Assembly (NCBI GenBank): GCA_964615425.1
Contig: CAZTOB010000006.1
Location: 1-31,955, forward strand
Direction: 5' to 3'
DNA from: CAYLVJ01 sp964615425
GTDB lineage: Bacteria; Patescibacteriota; Minisyncoccia; Minisyncoccales; CAYTKG01
Length of the DNA: 31,955 bases
Part shown: one piece after another, positions 15,593 through 22,195 of the stretch
Layout: every line of letters begins with the position of its first letter
Position numbering within the stretch: the first letter of the stretch is position 1
The notes under the pieces: generated by a model
Database searches by the model: none
Told to the model about the DNA's origin: nothing
What the model saw: the letters and a program-made list of their open reading frames with translations, nothing else
Made by a program: the position numbers and the translations under genes

Positions 15593-15663
15593 GTAGGTAG
15601 AAAATATGAGAAGAAAAAACTTTCTTCTCGCGTTTTGTGCCTACTCTACTCTCACGTCTCGTG
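15593..15663 (+). promoter_or_regulatory. Structured 5' leader of pnp
   Basis: The 104 bases before pnp hold a 9-bp perfect hairpin (GAGAAGAAA/TTTCTTCTC, 15608-15629, four-base loop). It lies inside a possible outer stem GTAGG (15593-15597) with CCTAC (15640-15644). A small hairpin CACG-TCT-CGTG (15653-15663) sits just before the start. In E. coli the pnp leader folds into a hairpin used for RNase III and PNPase autoregulation; the same logic here is a guess from position. Confidence 0.5.
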
Positions 15664-15673
15664 AAAAAAATAA

Positions 15674-17758
15674 ATGAAAAAATTCAAAACAAAGATAGGA
15701 GACAAAGAAATAGAAATAGAAATAAAAGATTGGGCCTTAAGAGCCAACGGCGAGGTTTTAGTTAAAAGCGGCAAAACACAGGTTTTGGTAACCGCTGTTA
15801 TGTCCGACCGGGAAACGGACAAGCCGTACTTCCCTCTTATGGTCAACTATGAAGAAAGATACTACGCCAGAGGAGAAATACTGGGATCCAGATTTTTAAG
15901 AAGAGAGGGAAAGCCGACAACCAACGCCACTTTGATCGCAAGGGCGATCGACAGAAGCATCCGTCCTCTTTTTCCCAAAGGTATGAGAAGAGAAGTCCAG
16001 GTCATAGTTACCTGCCTGGCTTGGGATGAAGAAAACGATCCCGACTTTTTGGGTGCTTTAGGCGCCTCAATAGCCCTTCATATTTCCGACATCCCCTGGG
16101 CCGGACCAATGGGGGCCGTCCGGGTGGCGGAAGTGGAAAACAAATTAAAACTTAACCCTACCTACGAAGAAAGAGAAAAAGCGGAGCTGGAAATATTTTT
16201 CACCGGCCTCAAGGAGGGTGAAGAACCCATCATCAATATGATTGAAATGGAGGGTCAAGAAGCGGAGGAAGAAAAAATAATTCAAGCTGCAAAAAAAGGA
16301 GGGAAAGAGATAATGAAGCTTTGCGCTCTCCAGAAAAAGATAAGAGAAGAGGTAGGAGTAGAAAAAGTCACACTGGAAGAAAAAGAGACCGATCCGGAAA
16401 TTGAAAAATTCAAAAAAGAGATAAAAGAAGAAGCAAAAGAAAAAATAGAAGACCTTCTTTTCCAAAAGAATCCTTCCAAGTCCTCACTTGAAAGAAGCAA
16501 AAAATTAAACGAGTTAAAGAAAAAAATCAGTCAAAAAGTCAAAGAAAACGAAAACCTGGAAAAAGCGGAGAAAAAAGCAAAAATAGCCGAAAACGTATTT
16601 GAAGAGGAAGTCGGAAAATTAATTCATGAAAAAGCTTTAGAGGGAAAAAGGGTGGATGGAAGAAAAGTTGACGAGGTGCGCCGGATCGACTTAAGTGCAA
16701 AACCGATTCAAAGAGTCCACGGCTCGGGGTATTTCGCCCGGGGATTAACCAGATCCATTTCGGTGCTTACTCTTGGAGGCCCGGAAGAATACAAAATACT
16801 GGAAGGAATGGAGGTAATGGGAGAAAAAAGATTTCTTCATCACTACAACTTCTCCCCCTACTCTGTTGGAGAGGTTCGGTTTCTAAGAGCTCCCGGAAGA
16901 AGAGAAATCGGACACGGCATGCTGGCTGAAAAAGCTCTTAAGCCGGTTATTCCCTCCAAGGAAGATTTTCCCTACACCGTCCGGTTGGTAACGGAGATAT
17001 TAACTTCCAACGGATCCACTTCTATGTCTTCTATTTGTTCTTCCACTCTGGCCTTAATGGACGGCGGGGTGCCGATTAAAAGGCCCGTGGCGGGAATTGC
17101 TATCGGACTGGCTAAAAAAGAAAATGACTGGCAGATTTTAACTGACATCCAAGGCCCGGAAGATTTCCACGGAGACATGGACCTTAAAGTGGGAGGAACC
17201 CGCAAAGGCGTTACCGCCATGCAGATGGATGTTAAATTCAAGGGTGTCACCGAAGAAATTTTGAAAGAAGCGTTAAAAAGAGCCCGCAAAGCCAGGCTGG
17301 AGATTCTAGACAAGATTGAGGCTGAAATTTCAAAGCCGAGAGAAAACCTTTCCCCATACGCTCCTCAGGTGATAAAACTTCAAATTCCGGAAGACAAGAT
17401 AGGGCGGGTTATTGGAAGCGGAGGGCGAACTATAAAATCAATCACCGAGAAAACCGGGGCGGAGATAAGCATTGAAGACAGCGGAGAAACTTACATTATC
17501 TCCCAAAACAAGAAAGGGGCTGAAAAAGCAAAAAGAACGATAGAAAACATAATTAGAGAGTTGGAACCCGGCCAGACATTTACAGGCATCGTAGAAGAAG
17601 TTCTCCCCTTCGGAGTGATAGTCCAGTTATGTCCTGGAAAAGACGGCTTGCTTCATAAATCCAAATACAAAAAAGATTTAAACAGAGGAGACAAGGTTCA
17701 AGTTATTGTAGCCAACGTCAAAAGAAGCGGAAAAGTGGATCTCAAACTCCAAAAGTAG
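15674..17758 (+). CDS. pnp: Polyribonucleotide nucleotidyltransferase (PNPase)
   Basis: PNPase degrades RNA 3' to 5' using phosphate and can add tails in reverse; it is a trimer in the cytosol. The 694 residues give RNase PH domain 1 (about 1-210), a long charged helical linker domain (about 210-325, very Lys/Glu-rich), catalytic RNase PH domain 2 (about 325-560), a KH domain (GRVIGSGGRTIKSI) and an S1 domain (GQTFTGIVEEVLPFGVIVQL). Key motifs of the second core are present: TSNGSTSMSS, and DIQGPEDFHGDMDLKVGGT with the metal-binding Asp residues. Only the linker is unusual in composition. The ATG has no obvious Shine-Dalgarno; a structured leader lies upstream. Confidence 0.97.
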   Translation: MKKFKTKIGDKEIEIEIKDWALRANGEVLVKSGKTQVLVTAVMSDRETDKPYFPLMVNYEERYYARGEILGSRFLRREGKPTTNATLIARAIDRSIRPLFPKGMRREVQVIVTCLAWDEENDPDFLGALGASIALHISDIPWAGPMGAVRVAEVENKLKLNPTYEEREKAELEIFFTGLKEGEEPIINMIEMEGQEAEEEKIIQAAKKGGKEIMKLCALQKKIREEVGVEKVTLEEKETDPEIEKFKKEIKEEAKEKIEDLLFQKNPSKSSLERSKKLNELKKKISQKVKENENLEKAEKKAKIAENVFEEEVGKLIHEKALEGKRVDGRKVDEVRRIDLSAKPIQRVHGSGYFARGLTRSISVLTLGGPEEYKILEGMEVMGEKRFLHHYNFSPYSVGEVRFLRAPGRREIGHGMLAEKALKPVIPSKEDFPYTVRLVTEILTSNGSTSMSSICSSTLALMDGGVPIKRPVAGIAIGLAKKENDWQILTDIQGPEDFHGDMDLKVGGTRKGVTAMQMDVKFKGVTEEILKEALKRARKARLEILDKIEAEISKPRENLSPYAPQVIKLQIPEDKIGRVIGSGGRTIKSITEKTGAEISIEDSGETYIISQNKKGAEKAKRTIENIIRELEPGQTFTGIVEEVLPFGVIVQLCPGKDGLLHKSKYKKDLNRGDKVQVIVANVKRSGKVDLKLQK

Positions 17759-17766
17759 GTTAAAAA

Positions 17767-19674
17767 ATGGAGGAAGAAAAAAAGGAAAAACCGAAAACTC
17801 CTGAAGAGGCCCTAAAAAAATACCGCGTCAAAACCATGAAGCGGGATTTGGCGCGTCTTCGTCTTTCTGAAGCAGAGGAAGAAAGAAAGAAAATAATTGG
17901 AATGCAGGAAAAAGAAGCTGCCAGAAAAAAGCAGGAAGAACAAGCTGCCGGACAAGGTAAAGAAACCGTAAAAAGAAGAAAGGAAGAAAAACCCGCCCCG
18001 CAAGAAAGAAAAGAGCTTTCTCAAAAAACTCTCGAAGAAGACAGGCAAAAATTAAAAGAAGAAGAACAAAAATCATCTGAAGACGAAGTAACCTCCAGCT
18101 TGAAAAAAAAGGGTCTTCAAAGAAAAAGAGTTGCCTTAGTAAAAGAAAAAGTTAGGGCCAAAAAGGGCCTTGAAGGGTTGAAGAAAGAAGAAAAAAACAT
18201 TAAAGAAAAACTCCAAGAGATTGAGAAAAAAATATCCTCTGCTTCCGGTAAAGAAAAAGAGAGACTTGAGGCGGAAAAAAGCAGCCTGACCAGACAAAAA
18301 AGATCCCTAGAAAGAAGAATAAAAGAAAAAGAACAACTAATTGAAGACACCGAGAAAGAGTTGGTCCAACTCGAAGAACACCTTAAAAAACTAGAGGTGG
18401 GGATGAAACCACGTGAAAAAGTAAAAGAAGAAGCAGAACTTCCTTCTTTCAAAGAAGAACAAACCTTAAAAAAGACTCCGGAAGAAAAAAGTTTCGAGCC
18501 AGACAGACTTTCCCAAGCCAAAGAAAGACTCAAAAGAGCAAGCGGGAAAAAAGAAAAAGAACAAAAAGAGAAAGAGCAAAGATTTAAAGAAGACTTGGAG
18601 GCAAGGTGGGAGAGAAAACCAGTTAAAGAAGTTCCGCAGGAAATAGAAGAACCGGTTCCCAGCCAATTTGAGAGATACCCCAAAAAACCGTCCAAAAAGA
18701 AAAGAAGCCTGCGCAGAGTTTTAATAATTGGAGCAAGTTTGTTCATCATCGCAGGCCTTGGCGGTTTTCTTTTTTGGTTTTTCACCCGTGAAGAACCCAT
18801 AACCCCTCCGCCTCCGCCTCCGATTTCCAAGTTGACTTGTGACTCCTGGGAGGTAGTCCCCTCCTCCGGAGAAGAACCTCTAGAAGTTGAAGGAAGCGGC
18901 TCTTTCAGCGGTCCGGAAGAAGAAATAGTATCAATCCGTATAGAGTGGGGAGACGGCAAAACAAGCCGGGTAGAAAAACTTGAGGCCGCTCATACCTACG
19001 ACAAAGGTTCTTACACCAGCCGGGTGATTTTAATAACAGAAGAAGGGGAAATTACAAGCAAAGAATGCGAGGCCGAGGTAAATGTAACCCAAGAAGAAGT
19101 TGAACCTGAGCCCGAAACGCCTGATCCGCTTTTCCCGGTTGATAATACGAGGGAGATAGAAATAGAAAGCTCGGAAGAAATTTCCGAAGAAATAGAATCT
19201 TTGGTCTATTCAAACTTCACCCGGGGAGAAATAACTAGAATTTTATTCAAGAAAGAAGAAGAATACACAACACGCAATGATTTTTTAAACAGCTTTGAAA
19301 TCACACTTCCTTCGAATCTCAGTCAACGGTTGGAAGGTATGATGCTTTTCTTTTTCACCAGGAATAACGGAGAAAACAGGCTTGGTTTTACAATGGGAAT
19401 AAAAGAAGGAGAAAGCGAAAATGTCAAAGCCCAAATGAGAGCTTGGGAAAATGACTTAATGCAGGACACTGAACGATTGTTTACCGCTTTAGGGAAAAAG
19501 GGAGAGCCGTTTGCCAGTTCTTTTAAGGAAGTATATTACACCCAGGAAAGAGTACGCTTCCTTACCATCTCAAGAAACGACTTTGGAATTTGTTACGCTG
19601 TTGTTGATGAAAAATTAATTTTCACTTCCTCTTTAGAAGAAATGCAAAGTGTTATAGAAAAAATTAAAGGATAA
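17767..19674 (+). CDS. Coiled-coil membrane protein with PKD-like domain
   Basis: This 635-residue protein has three parts. Residues 1-310 are nearly all Lys/Glu/Arg/Gln with long heptad-like stretches (about 130-215), a cytosolic coiled coil. One membrane helix follows at about 318-340 after a basic KKPSKKKRSLRR stretch, so the N-terminus is inside. Outside comes a Pro run, then a PKD-like beta domain (about 358-437; IEWGDGKTS, HTYDKGSYTSRVILI) flanked by Cys358 and Cys434, likely a disulfide. The last 190 residues (EIEIESSEEISEEIE to the end) form an unrecognised domain with FKEVYYTQERVRFLTI-type strands. It starts 8 bases after pnp. It may link cytosolic partners to the cell surface; function unknown. 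Confidence 0.85.
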   Translation: MEEEKKEKPKTPEEALKKYRVKTMKRDLARLRLSEAEEERKKIIGMQEKEAARKKQEEQAAGQGKETVKRRKEEKPAPQERKELSQKTLEEDRQKLKEEEQKSSEDEVTSSLKKKGLQRKRVALVKEKVRAKKGLEGLKKEEKNIKEKLQEIEKKISSASGKEKERLEAEKSSLTRQKRSLERRIKEKEQLIEDTEKELVQLEEHLKKLEVGMKPREKVKEEAELPSFKEEQTLKKTPEEKSFEPDRLSQAKERLKRASGKKEKEQKEKEQRFKEDLEARWERKPVKEVPQEIEEPVPSQFERYPKKPSKKKRSLRRVLIIGASLFIIAGLGGFLFWFFTREEPITPPPPPPISKLTCDSWEVVPSSGEEPLEVEGSGSFSGPEEEIVSIRIEWGDGKTSRVEKLEAAHTYDKGSYTSRVILITEEGEITSKECEAEVNVTQEEVEPEPETPDPLFPVDNTREIEIESSEEISEEIESLVYSNFTRGEITRILFKKEEEYTTRNDFLNSFEITLPSNLSQRLEGMMLFFFTRNNGENRLGFTMGIKEGESENVKAQMRAWENDLMQDTERLFTALGKKGEPFASSFKEVYYTQERVRFLTISRNDFGICYAVVDEKLIFTSSLEEMQSVIEKIKG

Positions 19675-19678
19675 TCTT

Positions 19679-20038
19679 ATGAACAAAGAAGAAATAAAGA
19701 AAAAACTCAAAAAACGGAAAGTAAAACTGGAAGAAATTCTTTCCAAAATCGCAGATAAAAACGTAGATTTTAAAGACGATTGGAAGACAAGATTCCCGGA
19801 ATTCGGACACGAAGGAAGCGAAGACGCCTTGGAAGATGCAGCCAAAGAAAGGGAAGAATATGAAAGAAACAGATCTGTAGAACAAACTTTGGAACTTAAA
19901 TTGGAAAAGATAAAAAAAGCGATGCAAAGAATGGAAAGCGGTCAATACGGCCTCTGTTTGGAATGCGGGGAAAGAATAAAAGATGAACGCTTGTCAGTTA
20001 TCCCCGAAGCCGAGTTGTGTGTGGAATGCAAAAAGTAA
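19679..20038 (+). CDS. DksA/TraR-type zinc finger protein
   Basis: The 119-residue protein has an N-terminal helical coiled coil (about 1-85) and a C-terminal zinc finger, CLECGERIKDERL...LCVECKK, with the C-x2-C-x17-C-x2-C spacing of the DksA/TraR family. Proteins of this family bind the secondary channel of RNA polymerase and tune initiation. The coiled-coil tip lacks the canonical DxxDxA of E. coli DksA (here EGSEDALEDAAKERE), so ppGpp-dependent regulation is uncertain. It follows the PKD protein after 4 bases and ends at a strong bidirectional terminator. Confidence 0.9.
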   Translation: MNKEEIKKKLKKRKVKLEEILSKIADKNVDFKDDWKTRFPEFGHEGSEDALEDAAKEREEYERNRSVEQTLELKLEKIKKAMQRMESGQYGLCLECGERIKDERLSVIPEAELCVECKK

Positions 20039-20049
20039 GAAAAACTAAA

Positions 20050-20076
20050 AAAGCACGCTTTTAAAAAGCGTGCTTT
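20050..20076. terminator. Bidirectional intrinsic terminator
   Basis: A perfect 12-bp stem (AAAGCACGCTTT/AAAGCGTGCTTT) with a three-base loop lies between the convergent DksA-like and M23 peptidase genes. A-rich sequence on the left gives a T-run on the minus strand; T-rich sequence follows on the plus strand. Confidence 0.9.
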
Positions 20077-20094
20077 GTGTTTCAGGTTTTAAGA

Positions 20095-21090
20095 TCAATA
20101 AGCAAAAGGATTTGTGGCCCCTCGAACTTCGAAGTGAACGTGGCACCCGGTGCGCCCTATAGTATAGCCGGTGTTTCCGACATAACCTATGACCTGTCCT
20201 TGATGAACCGTTTGACCCGGGTAAACCAATCTCCTCGACATGTGGCCGTAAAAAGTTACAACACCGTTGTTGTGTAAGATACGCACGTAATTGCCTGCCG
20301 TTTGATTGTAACCTACCTTCTGAATAGTTCCTCCGGCTGAAGCATAAATCGGTTCTCCACACCGCCCGTTGGAAAAATCAATAGCGTTGTGCCAATGCAA
20401 CCCTTGAGTTATTCCGCATGGTTCGGAGATAGGACAGATAAAGTAAGAGTTGGCAACAGGAGTAGATCCGACACCGGCAGCACCGGCGAGATTCGTACTT
20501 ACGGGTTGTTCTTCTCCTCCAGGGATAATGATAAGATCTCCAACAATTATTTTATCTTCTTCTAAATCGTTAAACTCCGCTATTTTTTCTCCACTCACGT
20601 CATAAAGAGCAGATAGGTAGCTTATCGACTCGCCTTCTTTAACCAAATGAGATACTCCGCTTGTCGGCAGAATCGTCAGTTTGTCCCCGGAACTTATACT
20701 CGACCCTCGGGTCAAATCATTAGCCCAGAGAACAGTGTTTAAAGAAATTCCGAACTTGTCTGCTACCCCGGAAAGAGTATCTCCCTCCTGCACTACATAT
20801 TCCGTCATTTCTCTGGAGCCGCCTTTTGTATCCATTCCGCTTCCCATGTTTCCTAAAACCTGAGGGGTTTGGGAGGCAACCGGACTGCTGGCTTTAAAAC
20901 AGTTTTCTCCAACAACAGGCGAAGATGCTATATGAGAAGAAGCGTCTTGCGAAGTAAAAAAGGACCTAGCTGCAGCAGCCGGGTCCTGGGAAAAAAGAAT
21001 ATTTTGGCTTTCCAAAGAATTAGTTCTAAAATTAGAAAAGAAAAGAAAATTAAAAAACACTATTCCTAAGCATAGAATAGGGTTTTGCAA
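20095..21090 (-). CDS. LysM and M23 peptidase, cell-wall hydrolase
   Basis: The protein has a hydrophobic N-terminal segment, two LysM peptidoglycan-binding domains (about 98-142 YVVQEGDTLSG and 148-190 HLVKEGESIS) and a C-terminal M23 metallopeptidase (about 230-331). Zinc ligands and catalytic residues are present: H234-x3-D238 (HNAID), H283 (YGHM) and H317/H319 (CHVHFEV). It would cleave peptide cross-links of peptidoglycan outside the membrane. The start is uncertain: the first usual codon is TTG (21088-21090), which cuts into the membrane segment, but the frame stays open 60 codons upstream to a TGA at 21271-21273 and reads like protein (LWLKKTYDFLSKIPQW). No ATG or GTG lies there. Confidence 0.88.
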   Translation of the reverse strand: MQNPILCLGIVFFNFLFFSNFRTNSLESQNILFSQDPAAAARSFFTSQDASSHIASSPVVGENCFKASSPVASQTPQVLGNMGSGMDTKGGSREMTEYVVQEGDTLSGVADKFGISLNTVLWANDLTRGSSISSGDKLTILPTSGVSHLVKEGESISYLSALYDVSGEKIAEFNDLEEDKIIVGDLIIIPGGEEQPVSTNLAGAAGVGSTPVANSYFICPISEPCGITQGLHWHNAIDFSNGRCGEPIYASAGGTIQKVGYNQTAGNYVRILHNNGVVTFYGHMSRRLVYPGQTVHQGQVIGYVGNTGYTIGRTGCHVHFEVRGATNPFAY

Positions 21091-21184
21091 AACCTTACTT
21101 CCTTTAACAATCCACTGGGGAATTTTACTGAGAAAGTCGTAGGTTTTTTTCAGCCAAAGCTGAGTTTTGTTATAAATAAGAATA

Positions 21185-21240
21185 GGGGCTTGGCCTCGCC
21201 CCCTGCTTATAAAATAAGCGGGGAGCTTGGAAAACCAAGC
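21185..21240. promoter_or_regulatory. Cluster of three hairpins between M23 gene and rsmA
   Basis: Three stem-loops lie side by side: GGGGC/GCCCC (about 21185-21203), GCTTAT-AAA-ATAAGC (21205-21219) and GCTTGG-AAAA-CCAAGC (21225-21240). Other pairings compete: CCCC with GGGG around the middle hairpin, and a second GCTTGG (about 21188-21193) with CCAAGC at the end. On the minus strand they would lie in the leader of the M23 mRNA. Confidence 0.5.
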
Positions 21241-21254
21241 ACTTCTTATTTCCC

Positions 21255-21282
21255 AGGATAAGGTTTTTAATCAAAAAGTCAA
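21255..21282 (-). promoter_or_regulatory. Candidate promoter of the M23 peptidase gene
   Basis: TTGACT (21277-21282) and TATCCT (21255-21260) on the minus strand are 16 bases apart. Transcription would start near 21248, placing the hairpin cluster in the leader, or inside an N-terminal extension of the protein. Confidence 0.45.
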
Positions 21283-21286
21283 GGGT

Positions 21287-22147
21287 ATGGACTATTTTAC
21301 CGCCAAAAACTTAAAAGAAATGTTTAAAAAAGAAAATATTGCTCCTACCAAATACAAGGGTCAAAATTTTTTGGTTTCCGGAAGAATAGTTAAAAAAATA
21401 ATTAAAACAAGTAAATTAAACCGTCAGGATGAGATTTTGGAAGTAGGCGCCGGGCCGGGCAACTTAACCCTTCCTCTCTCCCGCAGGGTAAAAAGAGTAA
21501 CAGCCGTGGAAAAGGATAAAAAGATGATTCCTCTTTTAAAAAATAATTTAAAAGAGACGGACAACGTACAAATCGTAAAAGCCGACATCTTAAAATTAAA
21601 AATGAAAGATCTCGGATTTAAAGCGCGCTCTTACAAAATGATCTCCAACCTTCCTTACTACGCCAGCAAGGCGATAATAAGAAAGATGCTTGAGGAAGAA
21701 ACTCCTCCGAGTTTGATGGCAGTCGTTCTTCAAAAAGAAGTGGGTGAGAAAATATGCGCCGGACCCGGCGATTTGAGTCTTTTAGGCGTTTCGGTGCAGT
21801 TTTACGCCGAAGTGGAGATAAAAATGAAAATTCCAAGAAACGCCTTTTGGCCTCAGCCGGAGGTAGATTCAATTCTTTTAAAAATCACCCTGCGGGATAA
21901 ACCGTTGTGGGAATCCGCCTTAAGAAAAGAAAAAAGAGATCTTTTTTTCAAAATCGTACGGGGCGGTTTTTCCCATCCCAGAAAACAAATTAGAAACAAC
22001 TTGGAAGCTAAACTGTCTTTCTCCCGGGAAGAAATTAAGAATTATTTAAAAAAAGCTGGAGTCGATCCGAAAAAAAGACCGGAAGACATATCTTTAAAAA
22101 GTTGGGTCTTGCTGGCTGAAGTTTTAGAAAACAAGCTGGGTTCTTAA
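21287..22147 (+). CDS. rsmA: 16S rRNA (adenine1518/1519-N6)-dimethyltransferase
   Basis: RsmA (KsgA) dimethylates two adjacent adenines in helix 45 of 16S rRNA late in small-subunit assembly. The 286-residue protein has the expected N-terminal GQNFLVS motif, the SAM-binding motif LEVGAGPGNLTLPLSRR, an acidic post-II residue (AVEKDKKMIP), and the catalytic NLPYYASKAII. The C-terminal helical domain ends with the family motif KRPEDISLKSWVLLAEVL. I chose ATG 21287-21289 (MDYFTAKN), preceded by AAGGG; an upstream TTG at 21227 would extend the frame through a hairpin and is unlikely. The next gene begins 48 bases later from its own promoter. Confidence 0.94.
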   Translation: MDYFTAKNLKEMFKKENIAPTKYKGQNFLVSGRIVKKIIKTSKLNRQDEILEVGAGPGNLTLPLSRRVKRVTAVEKDKKMIPLLKNNLKETDNVQIVKADILKLKMKDLGFKARSYKMISNLPYYASKAIIRKMLEEETPPSLMAVVLQKEVGEKICAGPGDLSLLGVSVQFYAEVEIKMKIPRNAFWPQPEVDSILLKITLRDKPLWESALRKEKRDLFFKIVRGGFSHPRKQIRNNLEAKLSFSREEIKNYLKKAGVDPKKRPEDISLKSWVLLAEVLENKLGS

Positions 22148-22160
22148 AAATAGTTTTTTA

Positions 22161-22169
22161 TGTTATTAT
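22161..22169 (+). promoter_or_regulatory. Extended -10 promoter of the VirB6-like gene
   Basis: TGTTATTAT gives a TGn extension and a TATTAT -10, 27 bases before the ATG at 22196. The context TATGTTATTAT matches the promoters found before the surface operon and the T4SS operon. Confidence 0.55.
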
Positions 22170-22195
22170 TTAAAAAGCTTGATTTTTAAATATTT

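Noticed and set aside
18117..18959. 280-codon open frame on the minus strand
   Set aside because: It is the antisense shadow of the Lys/Glu-rich coiled-coil gene; its Ser/Phe/Leu-rich product has no protein-like pattern.
21227..21286. Upstream TTG start of rsmA
   Set aside because: It adds 20 residues over a perfect hairpin and is not family-like; the ATG at 21287 has AAGGG before it.
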